NCBI RefSeq assembly: GCF_004799405.1 | Contig: NZ_SSMW01000050.1 | Coordinates: 1-43,774, forward strand | Length of the DNA: 43,774 nucleotides | Origin: Bradyrhizobium sp. | Lineage (GTDB): Bacteria > Pseudomonadota > Alphaproteobacteria > Rhizobiales > Xanthobacteraceae | Reading direction: 5' to 3' | Shown: positions 36,239 through 43,774 of the stretch, one piece after another | Layout: each line of letters starts with the position of its first letter | Numbering within the stretch: the stretch's first letter is position 1 | The notes under the pieces: generated by a model | Databases searched by the model: none | What the model was told of the DNA's origin: nothing | What the model saw: only the letters and a program-made list of their open reading frames with translations | Position numbers and translations under genes: made by a program

Positions 36239-36277
36239 GTCTCATTTAATGAGACGCCTTGTCTCAAATGATGAGCT
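36239..36277. promoter_or_regulatory. Tandem 17-bp palindromic operator for the adjacent IclR regulator
   Basis: GTCTCATTTAATGAGAC (36239-36255) is a perfect 8+1+8 palindrome. A second, degenerate copy, GTCTCAAATGATGAGCT, follows at 36261-36277. The two start 22 bp apart, about two helical turns, so two dimers could bind the same face. The sites lie 22-60 bp upstream of the GMC gene start and in the divergent iclR promoter region, the standard layout for IclR autoregulation and target control. Confidence 0.7.
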
Positions 36278-36339
36278 GGTAGATATTCTTTGTCAATCGC
36301 GGTTGTCGAGGATGGTTCGATCACGGGAGTCTTTTGGTT

Positions 36340-37104
36340 ATGACGTCATCGACAACGACGGTGGTATCGGAGCGGGCGCTCCTGCTGCTTGAGATCATTG
36401 CCAAGGCGGAAGAACCGCCGACCCTCAATGAACTTGTGGCGCTGATCGAATTGCCGAAAGCGACCACGCATCGCTTCGCAACCCTTCTTGAGAGACTGGG
36501 ATTCGTGCAGCGCACGAGGGACGGCAAGCGATATGAAATCGGATATCGCCTTACCGCACTCTCGATCGATGCGATGCGGCATTCGTTTCAACTTGCACCA
36601 CGGCGCGCGATCCTCTCGGGGCTGGTGGGCGAGATCGGCGAGACCTGCAACATCACGATGCTCGACGGCGCAGAGATGGTCTATCTGGACCGCGTCGAAT
36701 CGGATTGGCCGCTGCAGATTCGTCTCAAGGTCGGATCGCGCGTTCCGCTCCACTGCACCGCGAGCGGCAAGCTGTTCCTGAGCCTGGCGCCGCCTTCCTT
36801 GCGAAAGGCGCTGTTCCAGTCGCACCCGCTGCGAAAGCACACGCCGCGCACCATTGTCGATCACGCCAAACTGGAGATCGAACTCGACAAGATACGGAAA
36901 ACGAGAATTGGAACCGACGAAGAGGAATTCATCGAAGGCATGACGGCTACCGCAGTCCCGGTGCTGGACTCGAAAGGGAATATTTGCGCCACGGTCGCCG
37001 TGCACGGTCCCACCGTCCGGTTGCCGCTGGCGCGGGCCATAGCCCTGGCACCGGCATTGATGAAGGCGGCAACCGCGATCGAAAGCACTTTCCACGGGCC
37101 ATGA
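36340..37104 (+). CDS. IclR-family transcriptional regulator (GMC-adjacent, IseR-like)
   Basis: 254-aa regulator. Helix-turn-helix SERALLLLEIIAKAEEPPTLNELVALIELPKATTHRFATLLERLGFVQR, and an IclR effector domain with YLDRVESDWPLQIRLKVGSRVPLHCTASGKLFLS and GMTATAVPVLDSKG. ATG 36340 is chosen; a TTG two codons earlier (36334) sits closer to a GGGAG and is possible. It is divergent from the GMC dehydrogenase and next to a tandem palindrome, so it most likely regulates that gene and itself. In Cupriavidus the isethionate cluster also has an IclR regulator (IseR), as far as I recall. Confidence 0.9.
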   Translation: MTSSTTTVVSERALLLLEIIAKAEEPPTLNELVALIELPKATTHRFATLLERLGFVQRTRDGKRYEIGYRLTALSIDAMRHSFQLAPRRAILSGLVGEIGETCNITMLDGAEMVYLDRVESDWPLQIRLKVGSRVPLHCTASGKLFLSLAPPSLRKALFQSHPLRKHTPRTIVDHAKLEIELDKIRKTRIGTDEEEFIEGMTATAVPVLDSKGNICATVAVHGPTVRLPLARAIALAPALMKAATAIESTFHGP

Positions 37105-37134
37105 TGCAGGGGCGACGGAGGTCTCGGCGTGCGC

Positions 37135-37491
37135 CTACATCACGATGAAAACGTCGTCGCCTTCGATCTCGACGTTGAACCGCCGCAGCCGCAGTTTTCC
37201 GTGATCGGCAACAGACTCGCCGCTGGAAAGATCGAACTCAAACCCATGCCACGGACAACGAAGAATTTGCCCGGGCCGGTCCATCAACAGAACATTCGGC
37301 TGATCGCTATAGGCATGCCCCGTCACGCATCCGTGCTCGAGATTGGCGCCTTGATGGGGACAGCGGGAGCCGACAGCCTTGATTTCACCCGACGGAAGGC
37401 GGGTCAGCAGAACGGTGCCTCGCCCCATCGCAAACGGTTTCATGGCGTTGCTTGCAACTTCGCTGACGCCGCAGACACGATGCCGGGTCAT
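37135..37491 (-). CDS. Rieske-type [2Fe-2S] ferredoxin
   Basis: 118-aa soluble Rieske protein. Cluster ligands are Cys44-x-His46 (CPHQGAN) and Cys79-x2-His82 (CPWHGFEFD). Size matches Rieske ferredoxins of oxygenase systems or NirD-like proteins. It overlaps the upstream amidohydrolase gene by 4 nt (ATGA), so it is coupled to it. No oxygenase alpha subunit or ferredoxin reductase is in the window, so the electron partner is unknown; a redox or a purely structural role beside the amidohydrolase is open. Confidence 0.88.
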   Translation of the reverse strand: MTRHRVCGVSEVASNAMKPFAMGRGTVLLTRLPSGEIKAVGSRCPHQGANLEHGCVTGHAYSDQPNVLLMDRPGQILRCPWHGFEFDLSSGESVADHGKLRLRRFNVEIEGDDVFIVM

Positions 37492-38537
37492 TGCACCGGC
37501 GCCTCAAGGCCATACAACGCAGCGCCGTTCTTCCAGAAGATCTTCTCCTGGAGGTCGTCGGGCAATGAGCGGGGAATCGAAACCCGGGGATCGTCGAAGT
37601 CGAAATGCGGATAATCCGTCGAGAATACCAGGAACTCGTCGCTTCCCATGAGATCGATCAGTTTCAGCCACTGGTCGCCGGTCAGATCTTCGGCCGGCTG
37701 GGTGGAAAACCGCAAACGTTCGCGCATGTGCTGGCTCGGCAGTTTCTTGACCCACGGCACCTCCACCCGGCCCTGGCGATATTCGCGGTCCATGCGCCAC
37801 ATCAAATGCGGCAACCAGCTAAATCCTCCCTCGAGGATGATGAAACGCAGCGACGGATAGCCGTCGAAGACGCCGTTCAGAATAAGGCTGATGACTTCAG
37901 CCATCATCGAGGTCGGCAGCAGCGTGTGCCGCTCGATATAATGCAATCCCATGCCGAACGGCCCTTCGGCCAGGATGGTATGATGAAGCGCGATCACCAG
38001 CTTGTGGCGTTCGGCGGCTTCGAAAATCGGGCGATACATCGGATGGCCGTAAGCGATGTCGTCGACGACCGGCAGCATCACCTGCTTGATCTGCGGGTGG
38101 GCCGCCATCCGGTCAATCTCGCGGGCTGCGGCTTCCGGATCGCGCGCATTGATCTGGATGCTGCCGATGAACCGCTTGTCTTTTGCCAGCCAGTGTTCGG
38201 CGACATAGTCGTTATAGGCGGCCGCGAGCGCCGAACTCAAACCGTACTGCAGCTTCAGCATCGTCGGATAGAAATAGCCGGTCAGGACTGCATAGGTCTG
38301 GTTGTAGGTGTCCAGCAGCTGGCGGCGCATCACCCCGTAGTCACTGACCGAGGCCGAGCCGTCGGCGTTGCGGACATCGGCGCGATTGCCGGCGCCTGGG
38401 GAAGTGTACGCAAACGGCTGGCTGAAGCCGCGCCAGGCGCCGCGCTCGATCCACTCGCGATAGGGCTCCTTCAGATAGGGAACCAGATCGCGGATCCCGG
38501 CAAAACTCTCGTGAACGTCGGCGTCGATCAGAAGCAT
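37488..38537 (-). CDS. Amidohydrolase-2 family (ACMSD-like) metal-dependent hydrolase/decarboxylase
   Basis: 349-aa TIM-barrel enzyme of the amidohydrolase-2 (2-amino-3-carboxymuconate-semialdehyde decarboxylase-like) group. The N-terminal metal motif is IDADVHES. His residues occur at [10 protein letters not shown] and later, the characteristic Trp-rich segment is [17 protein letters not shown], and the C-terminal acidic ligand is in [15 protein letters not shown] 38537 starts the protein just before the metal motif, as usual; the frame is open 27 codons further. It lies between the enolase-superfamily gene and the Rieske gene. Members act on aromatic or cyclic acids as decarboxylases or hydrolases; the substrate here is unknown. 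Confidence 0.86.
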   Translation of the reverse strand: MLLIDADVHESFAGIRDLVPYLKEPYREWIERGAWRGFSQPFAYTSPGAGNRADVRNADGSASVSDYGVMRRQLLDTYNQTYAVLTGYFYPTMLKLQYGLSSALAAAYNDYVAEHWLAKDKRFIGSIQINARDPEAAAREIDRMAAHPQIKQVMLPVVDDIAYGHPMYRPIFEAAERHKLVIALHHTILAEGPFGMGLHYIERHTLLPTSMMAEVISLILNGVFDGYPSLRFIILEGGFSWLPHLMWRMDREYRQGRVEVPWVKKLPSQHMRERLRFSTQPAEDLTGDQWLKLIDLMGSDEFLVFSTDYPHFDFDDPRVSIPRSLPDDLQEKIFWKNGAALYGLEAPVQ

Positions 38538-38636
38538 GGCGGCCGTCTCATTCGCTTTACAAAAACCGGGACGAAATATCCCGATTTCAGAGTGACGCCA
38601 AAACCGTGCCTCGCGCAAGCATTTTTTGCCGGTGTC

Positions 38637-39743
38637 TCACTCCGCCGTCGTTCGTATTCTCGCCGGCGCCCGGAATTCCTCGCGCGCGACGCGCGACGCG
38701 GCGACGGCTTGCGGATCGAGCTTGGGCATTGATGCCCCGTTCAATTGAATGCTGCCACGCTCGACCCGGAGCGGATTGGTCAGCAAGCCGCGGCGCTGCT
38801 TGAGGAATCCGTTCATCTCGCCGGCTGTCGTCAGGAGCTTGGCACCGACACAGGCTTCCATCCAGCATCCGATTTCGGTGGCGACGCCATTGCCGAGCAC
38901 GGCACCGAGCCCCAAAGCGCGGACGCGCGTCAAAGCCCGCTCAAGTCTGTCGATTCCACCGAGCTTCATCAGTTTCAGTTTGATGATGTCGGCCGCGCCC
39001 AGCGCCGCGGCCTTTTCCACATCCGCCATGGTGTAGATCGATTCATCGAGCATGATGGGAACCGTCGACGCGCGCTTGACCGCCAAGGCAGCGTCCCAAT
39101 CCCCAGCCGCGCAGGCCTGCTCGAACAATTCGATATTGCTTGGGTCAAGACTGCGCGCAAACGTGCAGCCGTCTTGTTTCGAATAGCCCTGGTTGGCGTC
39201 GATCCGGATCATCGCGCGTCCGCGCAAGGACCGCTGGATGTGCCGGACGCGGCGCAAATCATCGTCGACATTCCAGCCGACCTTGACCTTGATGGTCGCA
39301 TAACCCGCCGCCAGCAACCGTTCGAGCTCGATCTCAAGGGCTGCCGGTTCGTTCTCATTGAGAATGGCGAGCAGCGGCAGCGATGCGGTACTGGCGGCGA
39401 GCGTGGCGTGGCCTGCCGCCATTTCCGCAGCGGTCGCAAATGCGGTCGTCGTAAACGGATTTTCCTTCAGCCAGGGCGCGAGTTGGTCGTCCACGTCTCC
39501 GGTTCGAACGCCGGGCATGTCCGATCCGATCGCGCGCGCCGCGCGCCAGCATTGTTCGAGCGTCTCCTCGGTATACCCGGTCAGGATTGTTGCCTCGCCG
39601 ACGCCGGAGCGTCCATCGGCAAAGGTCATTGTCACCAGCAGGGTATCGAAGGCTTCGACATTGCCGAATGCCAGCTTGTAAGGACTTTTGAGCGCCACCC
39701 GCAAAAGGTCAAGTTCGATCCGCTCAAGACAGGATTCTGACAT
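38637..39743 (-). CDS. Enolase-superfamily enzyme, mandelate racemase/muconate lactonizing type
   Basis: 368-aa member of the MLE subgroup. Catalytic set: Lys152-x-Lys154 (TIKVKVG), metal ligands Asp182 (IRIDANQG), Glu208 (LFEQAC) and Asp233 (MLDESIY), and the opposite lysine in IKLKLMKLGG (K257). These fit cycloisomerases, dipeptide epimerases and N-succinylamino acid racemases. ATG 39743 with GGGAG 5 nt upstream is preferred over the frame start at 39755. It is the first structural gene of a probable operon with the amidohydrolase and Rieske genes, and lies 60 bp downstream of an IclR regulator. The reaction is not assignable from sequence alone. Confidence 0.9.
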   Translation of the reverse strand: MSESCLERIELDLLRVALKSPYKLAFGNVEAFDTLLVTMTFADGRSGVGEATILTGYTEETLEQCWRAARAIGSDMPGVRTGDVDDQLAPWLKENPFTTTAFATAAEMAAGHATLAASTASLPLLAILNENEPAALEIELERLLAAGYATIKVKVGWNVDDDLRRVRHIQRSLRGRAMIRIDANQGYSKQDGCTFARSLDPSNIELFEQACAAGDWDAALAVKRASTVPIMLDESIYTMADVEKAAALGAADIIKLKLMKLGGIDRLERALTRVRALGLGAVLGNGVATEIGCWMEACVGAKLLTTAGEMNGFLKQRRGLLTNPLRVERGSIQLNGASMPKLDPQAVAASRVAREEFRAPARIRTTAE

Positions 39744-39803
39744 CGTTACTCCCAAGGCTGGCGCTGCTTTCCACCGACGATGCGGTCATGCAGGCGATTA
39801 TTG

Positions 39804-40637
39804 TCAAAGCAATGTACGCGCAAGTTTTTCGGCCGCGCGGCGAAGCGTCGATGCGTGCGCGCGAGCGTCCTTGACGCTCAACCGCGCAACCGGTGCATGC
39901 AAGGCAAGGCCGGCAATCATTTCGCCATCGATGCCCATCAACGGAACGCTCAAGCCGGTTGCACCCACCATGAATTCCTCATTGTTGACCGCCATGCGCT
40001 CGTCGCGAATCCGCACCAGTTCCTCTTCGAGACGTTTTCGGCTGGTGATCGTGTGGGGCGAATAGGCCTTGAGTTCGATCTCGTCGAGCAACGCGGCTCG
40101 CCGCATCGTCGGCATCAACGCCAGAAACAATTTTCCCGTCGCCGTGCAATGAAGCGGCACCCGCGACCCTGCGCTGAGATGCGTGCGCAAGGGCCAGTTG
40201 CATTCGACGCGCTGCACATAGGCGACCGAGCTGCCATCGAGCACGCCCAGATTGATCGATTCCCCGATCTCGGCGACCAGTCGTTCGAGAATGGCCCGCA
40301 CCGGCGACATTCGTGCCGAAAAAACCACCGCCCGCAACGAAAAGCGCGCCAGGCGATCGCCGGGCATGTAGCGCTTGCCGGTCAGATCCCGCTGCAAGAG
40401 CCGCGCGGCCTCCAGATTGATGAGCAGCCGGTGCACGGTCGCCTTCGGCATGTCCATCCGGGCAACCAGCTCGGCGAGGGTCAAGGCGCGATCCGCTTCG
40501 ATCAGATGCTCAAGCAGCGAAAAACCCTTTTGCAGGGCCGAGGAGCCAGCCGCGCCGGAATCGAGCGATTCCACCGGCGCCACGGCGCGAGTGCGCGCGC
40601 GGTGTGGCTTATTTGCTGTTCTCGAAACAGGCCTCAC
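39804..40637 (-). CDS. IclR-family transcriptional regulator (enolase-cluster)
   Basis: About 277 aa, with a basic N-terminal extension, then helix-turn-helix LTLAELVARMDMPKATVHRLLINLEAARLLQR and the effector domain (YVQRVECNWPLRTHLSAGSRVPLHCTATGKLFLALMP). The start is uncertain: GTG 40637 has AAAGGG 8 nt upstream and is preferred; ATG 40682 lacks a ribosome-binding site but cannot be excluded. It lies directly upstream of the enolase-superfamily gene on the same strand and likely controls that operon. Confidence 0.87.
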   Translation of the reverse strand: MRPVSRTANKPHRARTRAVAPVESLDSGAAGSSALQKGFSLLEHLIEADRALTLAELVARMDMPKATVHRLLINLEAARLLQRDLTGKRYMPGDRLARFSLRAVVFSARMSPVRAILERLVAEIGESINLGVLDGSSVAYVQRVECNWPLRTHLSAGSRVPLHCTATGKLFLALMPTMRRAALLDEIELKAYSPHTITSRKRLEEELVRIRDERMAVNNEEFMVGATGLSVPLMGIDGEMIAGLALHAPVARLSVKDARAHASTLRRAAEKLARTLL

Positions 40638-40696
40638 GGTGGAAACCCTTTGCTGATCGGCGGCATCGCAGAGCACTACCATAGCATAATAGAAAC

Positions 40697-40713
40697 CGAG
40701 ACAAAGTATCTCG
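40697..40713. promoter_or_regulatory. 17-bp inverted repeat upstream of the third iclR gene
   Basis: CGAGACAAAGTATCTCG is a 5+7+5 palindrome located about 60 bp upstream of the preferred iclR start and 130 bp before the divergent quinone oxidoreductase gene. It has the same total length as the operator at 36239-36255 and contains GAGAC, so it is a candidate IclR autoregulatory site. Confidence 0.5.
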
Positions 40714-40843
40714 AAAAACAATTGCCTGGTGTCGGAAATGAGCTAGCGTCCGGGGCTGCGAGAGTTGGTTTCTAGCGAGTCCCGTCGCTGCTGCTAAGGC
40801 ACTGCGGCGCCGTCGCGTCGAGCCCCGCTACGAAAGCCGCGAT

Positions 40844-41845
40844 ATGAAAGCGATCAGCATTGAGGCCTTTGGCGGCCCTGAAGTCTGCCGGTTGACCGAC
40901 GCTGCCGAGCCGCGGCCCGCCGCCGGCGAGGTGACGGTGCGGCTGGCCTATGCCGGCATTAACTTCATCGACATCTACATGCGCAACGGAACCTATGCGC
41001 GATCGGACACCTACCAGACGCCACTGCCGATGACAATCGGGATGGAGGGAGCGGGAACGGTGACCGCGCTCGGTGAAGGGGTCAGCGAACCCGCCATCGG
41101 CGACCGCGTCGGATTCTGTCTTGTCCGCGGCAGCTACGCCGAAGCCATCAATGTGCCGGCGTGGAAGGCGGTTCCCATTCCCGATGCCGTACCGCTTTCC
41201 GTTGCCGCCGCCGTGATGCTGCAGGGCTCGACCGCGCATTATCTCAGCCATTCCGCTTTTCCGCTCGGCCCAGGGCATACCTGCCTGATCCATGCCGGCG
41301 CGGGCGGCGTCGGACAGCTGCTGATCCAACTCGCCAAGGCGCGCGGCGCCCGGGTGCTCACGACGGTGGGCAATGAGGACAAGGCGTCAATCGCCAAAAG
41401 ATGCGGCGCCGACGAAACGATCCTGTATCGGCAAGCCGATTTTCGCGAGGAGGTCCTGCGGCACACCGATGGACGCGGCGTGGATGTCGTCTACGATTCG
41501 GTCGGCCGCGATACCATTCACCACAGCATCCGCAGCCTGAAGAAGCGCGGCATGTGCATTCTGTTCGGCGCAAGCTCGGGAGTCGTGCCGTCGATCGAAC
41601 CGATCGAGCTGGCCGAAGCGGGCTCCGTGTTCTTCACCCGGCCGCATCTGGCCGATTATATGCGGGACGTCGAAGAGATTCGCAGCCGGTCGAACGACCT
41701 GTTCCGCCTCATCGCGAGCGGCGGCCTGCATGTCGCCATCGACCGGGAGTTTCAGTTGGCGGACGCATGCGAGGCACATGTCTATCTGGAAGCCGGCCGG
41801 TCGCGCGGCAAGCTTCTCCTGCGCACCGAAGGTCGATCCGGATGA
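40844..41845 (+). CDS. NAD(P)H:quinone oxidoreductase (zinc-independent MDR family, Qor-like)
   Basis: 333-aa medium-chain reductase/dehydrogenase without zinc-binding cysteines. N-terminus MKAISIEAFGGPEVCRLTD, substrate loop YAGINFIDIYMRNGTY, and Rossmann loop LIHAGAGGVGQLLIQLAKARGARV, with a following segment NEDKASIAKRCGADETI that fits NADPH preference. Length is standard for quinone oxidoreductase 1. It reduces quinones or enones by one- or two-electron transfer. The stop overlaps a Crp/Fnr-type regulator gene by 4 nt (ATGA), so both are co-expressed. Confidence 0.9.
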   Translation: MKAISIEAFGGPEVCRLTDAAEPRPAAGEVTVRLAYAGINFIDIYMRNGTYARSDTYQTPLPMTIGMEGAGTVTALGEGVSEPAIGDRVGFCLVRGSYAEAINVPAWKAVPIPDAVPLSVAAAVMLQGSTAHYLSHSAFPLGPGHTCLIHAGAGGVGQLLIQLAKARGARVLTTVGNEDKASIAKRCGADETILYRQADFREEVLRHTDGRGVDVVYDSVGRDTIHHSIRSLKKRGMCILFGASSGVVPSIEPIELAEAGSVFFTRPHLADYMRDVEEIRSRSNDLFRLIASGGLHVAIDREFQLADACEAHVYLEAGRSRGKLLLRTEGRSG

Positions 41846-42516
41846 GAGAATACGCCATTGGAACCGACCAGGACTTGAGCTCGACATTGACGGGTGAAAA
41901 CATCCGCAAGCTGACTGAGCGCGGCATCGAGAAGAGGTTCGAGCGCGGCGAATGCCTGTTCCACCAGGGCGATGGCGGCGGCAACGTTTTTTTGCTGCTC
42001 GAAGGCCGCGTCAAGGTGTGCCTGATCGGCGCTTCCGGACAGAAGACCATCCTTCGTATCCATCTGCCGGGCAGCCTGATGGGTCTTACGGCGCTGTCGA
42101 CGCCGCCGAAGCGCGATGCGACTGCGACCGCACTTGAAGCAGTCACCGTCGTGGAACTGACGCGATCGGAAATGCAGGCGGTTCTGCTCGAGGATTCCGC
42201 GCTTTCGCTCCGGGTCACGCGCATGCTGCTCGATCGGCTCTCGGACCTGCATTCGCGGCTGGCGGATCTACAGGCAGCCAGCGTCGATCAACGGCTGGCG
42301 CGGGTATTGCTGGCGCTTGGCCAGCACGACCCGATCGCGGAGGCGACGCCGACGATCTCGCTCACTCACGAAGACCTTTCAAACATGGTCGGCGCGCGGC
42401 GACCGACGGTGACCTCGGCCCTGAACCGGTTTCTTCAGGATGGCCTGATCGAAAAATGCGGCCGCAGCATCGTGGTCAAGGATACCCGGCGTCTGACACA
42501 ATTACTGGTAACGTGA
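41842..42516 (+). CDS. Crp/Fnr-family transcriptional regulator
   Basis: 224-aa regulator: N-terminal cyclic-nucleotide-binding-like beta-barrel (FERGECLFHQGDGGGNVFLLLEGRVKVCLIG ... LPGSLMGLTAL), a long dimer helix, and a C-terminal winged helix-turn-helix (ISLTHEDLSNMVGARRPTVTSALNRFLQDGLI). It lacks the N-terminal cysteine cluster of FNR, and the barrel does not show the RxS phosphate-binding cassette of CRP, so the signal is unknown. The ATG overlaps the quinone oxidoreductase stop; a longer open frame upstream belongs to a shadow reading. Confidence 0.88.
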   Translation: MREYAIGTDQDLSSTLTGENIRKLTERGIEKRFERGECLFHQGDGGGNVFLLLEGRVKVCLIGASGQKTILRIHLPGSLMGLTALSTPPKRDATATALEAVTVVELTRSEMQAVLLEDSALSLRVTRMLLDRLSDLHSRLADLQAASVDQRLARVLLALGQHDPIAEATPTISLTHEDLSNMVGARRPTVTSALNRFLQDGLIEKCGRSIVVKDTRRLTQLLVT

Positions 42517-42546
42517 TGCGCTCTCAACGGCCGATTGCTTCGAAGT

Positions 42547-42562
42547 TGTCAGCTAGCTGACA
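42547..42562. promoter_or_regulatory. Perfect 16-bp palindrome before the TTT transporter genes
   Basis: TGTCAGCTAGCTGACA, in the 147-bp gap between the Crp/Fnr-type gene and the TctC-like gene. A flanking pair, CGAAGT (42541-42546) and ACTTCG (42572-42577), is also inverted. It could be an operator for the transporter operon. It does not resemble the FNR box TTGAT-N4-ATCAA. Confidence 0.5.
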
Positions 42563-42663
42563 GACTTGATGACTTCGATGGAGTAGGTAAAAATGATATG
42601 GGCTTCGTCGGCCCGCCAAGCAAAAAACTACGCGCCAACGGCGGATACAAGGGAGGTTTCGAA

Positions 42664-43617
42664 TTGCGTCATGCTCTCATCGTGGCAGGTTGCCTGCTGT
42701 TAGGATCGGCTGCGGTATCAGGCGTTGCCGCGGAAGACGCCTACCCGGCACGTCCAATCACCTTCATCGTCCCCTGGGGTCCCGGCGGCGGCGCCGACCA
42801 GCTCGCGCGCATCGCGAGCAAGTTGATGGAGCAGGAACTAAAGGTATCGTTTCCGGTCATCAATGTGCCGGGGGCAACCGGCCAGACTGGTTTGACCAAG
42901 CTCGTGTCCGGGCCCTCGGACGGATATTCGATCGAGGTCATGACCGGCGATACGTTCGCGCTTTTCACGGCGGTCAATGCCCGGTTCAAGCTGAACCAGA
43001 TCGTGCCCCTTGGCATCATGATCCAGCAGCCTTCCGGCTTCTTCGTCAAGATTGACAGTCCGTGGAAGAACTGGGCCGACGTCGAGGCGGCGGCGCGGAC
43101 GACGCCGTTGCGAGTAGCGGTTACCGGCTTCGGCAGCCCCGACGAATTCACGGTGAATTATTTCCGCAACAAGGGGATGAAGCTGGAAGCGGTGCCCTTT
43201 GCCGAGCCGGGCTTGCGATATTCTTCCGTCATCGGCGGACAGAGCGATCTTGTCTATGAGCAGGCCGGCGATATCAGAAGCTTTCTCGACGGCAAGCAAA
43301 TCCGCCCTGTTATTTTCTTCAGCGACAAGGTCTTCGAGGCCTATCCGGATATTCCGTACTCGGAGAAGCTTGGTTACGATGTAAAGCTGCCGCAGTTCAG
43401 AGTCATCATCGCGAAGGCAGGGACCGATCCTGCTCAAGTCAAGATTCTGAGCGAGGCGATAAAGAAGATCGGCACCGCGCCGGAATTCGCCGCGTATCTC
43501 AAGCAACAACTGGGGGAGCCACAGAGCTTCATTCCAGCCGATCAAGCAATCTCCTATATGAACAAATGGCTTGAAGAAGCCAGTGCGCTCAGCGCGGCGA
43601 CAAAGGCCAAGCCATGA
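42664..43617 (+). CDS. Tripartite tricarboxylate transporter (TctC-family) periplasmic binding protein
   Basis: 317-aa Bug/TctC-type solute receptor. N-terminal Sec signal RHALIVAGCLLLGSAAVSGVAA, mature start near EDAYPARPITFIVPWGPGGGADQLAR, which is the classic first motif of the family, then VINVPGATGQTGL. The start is a TTG at 42664 with GGGAGG 7 nt upstream; the frame is open earlier but this start places the signal peptide at the N-terminus. The stop overlaps the next gene by 4 nt. The ligand is probably a carboxylate, not further assignable. Confidence 0.9.
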   Translation: MRHALIVAGCLLLGSAAVSGVAAEDAYPARPITFIVPWGPGGGADQLARIASKLMEQELKVSFPVINVPGATGQTGLTKLVSGPSDGYSIEVMTGDTFALFTAVNARFKLNQIVPLGIMIQQPSGFFVKIDSPWKNWADVEAAARTTPLRVAVTGFGSPDEFTVNYFRNKGMKLEAVPFAEPGLRYSSVIGGQSDLVYEQAGDIRSFLDGKQIRPVIFFSDKVFEAYPDIPYSEKLGYDVKLPQFRVIIAKAGTDPAQVKILSEAIKKIGTAPEFAAYLKQQLGEPQSFIPADQAISYMNKWLEEASALSAATKAKP

Positions 43618-43774
43618 GCGATGTCCGTGGCGCCGCCACCGGCGCCGAGCGGGTGCTGCCCTATGTACTGGTTTTTGGGGTGGCGGCTTTCCTGCTGTAC
43701 CGCGCCGGGCATTTTGAGTTCACGGCGGCGGCCGATCAGATCGGCCCGGACAGTTGGCCTAAGCTCATTCTCTA
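43614..43774 (+). CDS. TctB-like small membrane subunit of TTT transporter (partial, runs off the window)
   Basis: 53 codons visible, starting at an ATG overlapping the binding-protein stop. The translation has a first hydrophobic segment (YVLVFGVAAFLLYRA) followed by DQIGPDSWPKLIL, resembling the G-P-x-x-x-P pattern after TM1 of TctB proteins. Truncated by the window edge. A TctA-type large membrane protein would be expected next. Confidence 0.75.
   Translation, partial: MSDVRGAATGAERVLPYVLVFGVAAFLLYRAGHFEFTAAADQIGPDSWPKLIL

Noticed and set aside
1..43774. tRNA, rRNA, riboswitch, CRISPR array, transposase or prophage genes
   Set aside because: Looked for on both strands; no cloverleaf, no regularly spaced repeats, no transposase or integrase translation was seen.

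Overview
The window looks like a piece of an alphaproteobacterial chromosome, most likely Bradyrhizobium or a close relative (Nitrobacteraceae). The reasons are the high GC, the tightly packed catabolic operons, the abundance of LivKHMGF-type ABC and tripartite tricarboxylate (TTT) transporters, IclR regulators, and a rhizobial-looking extragenic repeat (core ATGGATTGCTTCGC) present at 1899-1930 and again inverted at 12084-12149. No rRNA, tRNA, CRISPR array, phage or insertion sequence was seen.

Left part (1-12068): an AMP-forming acyl-CoA synthetase; phosphoglucomutase with a small basic protein upstream; a large NDP-forming acyl-CoA synthetase whose end overlaps a GNAT acetyltransferase gene; and a branched-chain-amino-acid-type ABC transporter operon (binding protein, livH, livM, livG, livF). 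A 74-codon, internally deleted livF-like frame sits between livG and livF, joined to both by ATGA overlaps.

Middle (12149-23207): a PhyH-type dioxygenase; a three-gene minus-strand operon mtnP-mtnA-(class II aldolase/short-chain dehydrogenase fusion), which looks like an aldolase-type 5'-methylthioadenosine (MTA) salvage route; recQ; a spermidine-synthase-like protein; and a run of two Tat-signal-bearing NAD(P)-type oxidoreductases followed by an ATP/ADP-translocase-like membrane protein.

Centre-right (23271-37104): the most interesting region, an apparent C2-organosulfonate catabolic island converging on sulfoacetaldehyde. On the minus strand lie an MFS transporter (SauU-like), an acylating sulfoacetaldehyde dehydrogenase (SauS-like), a two-subunit SucC/SucD-like ADP-forming ligase, and a UPF0324/YeiH-type exporter. 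They are divergent from a LysR regulator. Next come xsc (sulfoacetaldehyde acetyltransferase), divergent from an iclR-pta pair, then a GMC flavoprotein dehydrogenase (IseJ-like) divergent from a second IclR regulator. A truncated MHS-family transporter remnant (IseU-like) lies downstream of the GMC gene. Proposed flow: sulfoacetate to sulfoacetyl-CoA (ADP-forming ligase) to sulfoacetaldehyde (SauS), and isethionate to sulfoacetaldehyde (IseJ-like). Xsc then gives acetyl phosphate and sulfite, Pta gives acetyl-CoA, and sulfite or sulfate leaves by the exporter. The use of a SucCD-like ligase in place of the AMP-forming SauT is the main novelty candidate.

Right end (37135-43774): an IclR regulator, enolase-superfamily enzyme, amidohydrolase and Rieske ferredoxin run on the minus strand (substrate unknown). 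On the plus strand are a quinone oxidoreductase, a Crp/Fnr-type regulator, and the start of a TTT transporter (TctC-like binding protein, then a TctB-like gene that runs off the window).

All functional calls come from reading the translated sequence. No database search was possible.
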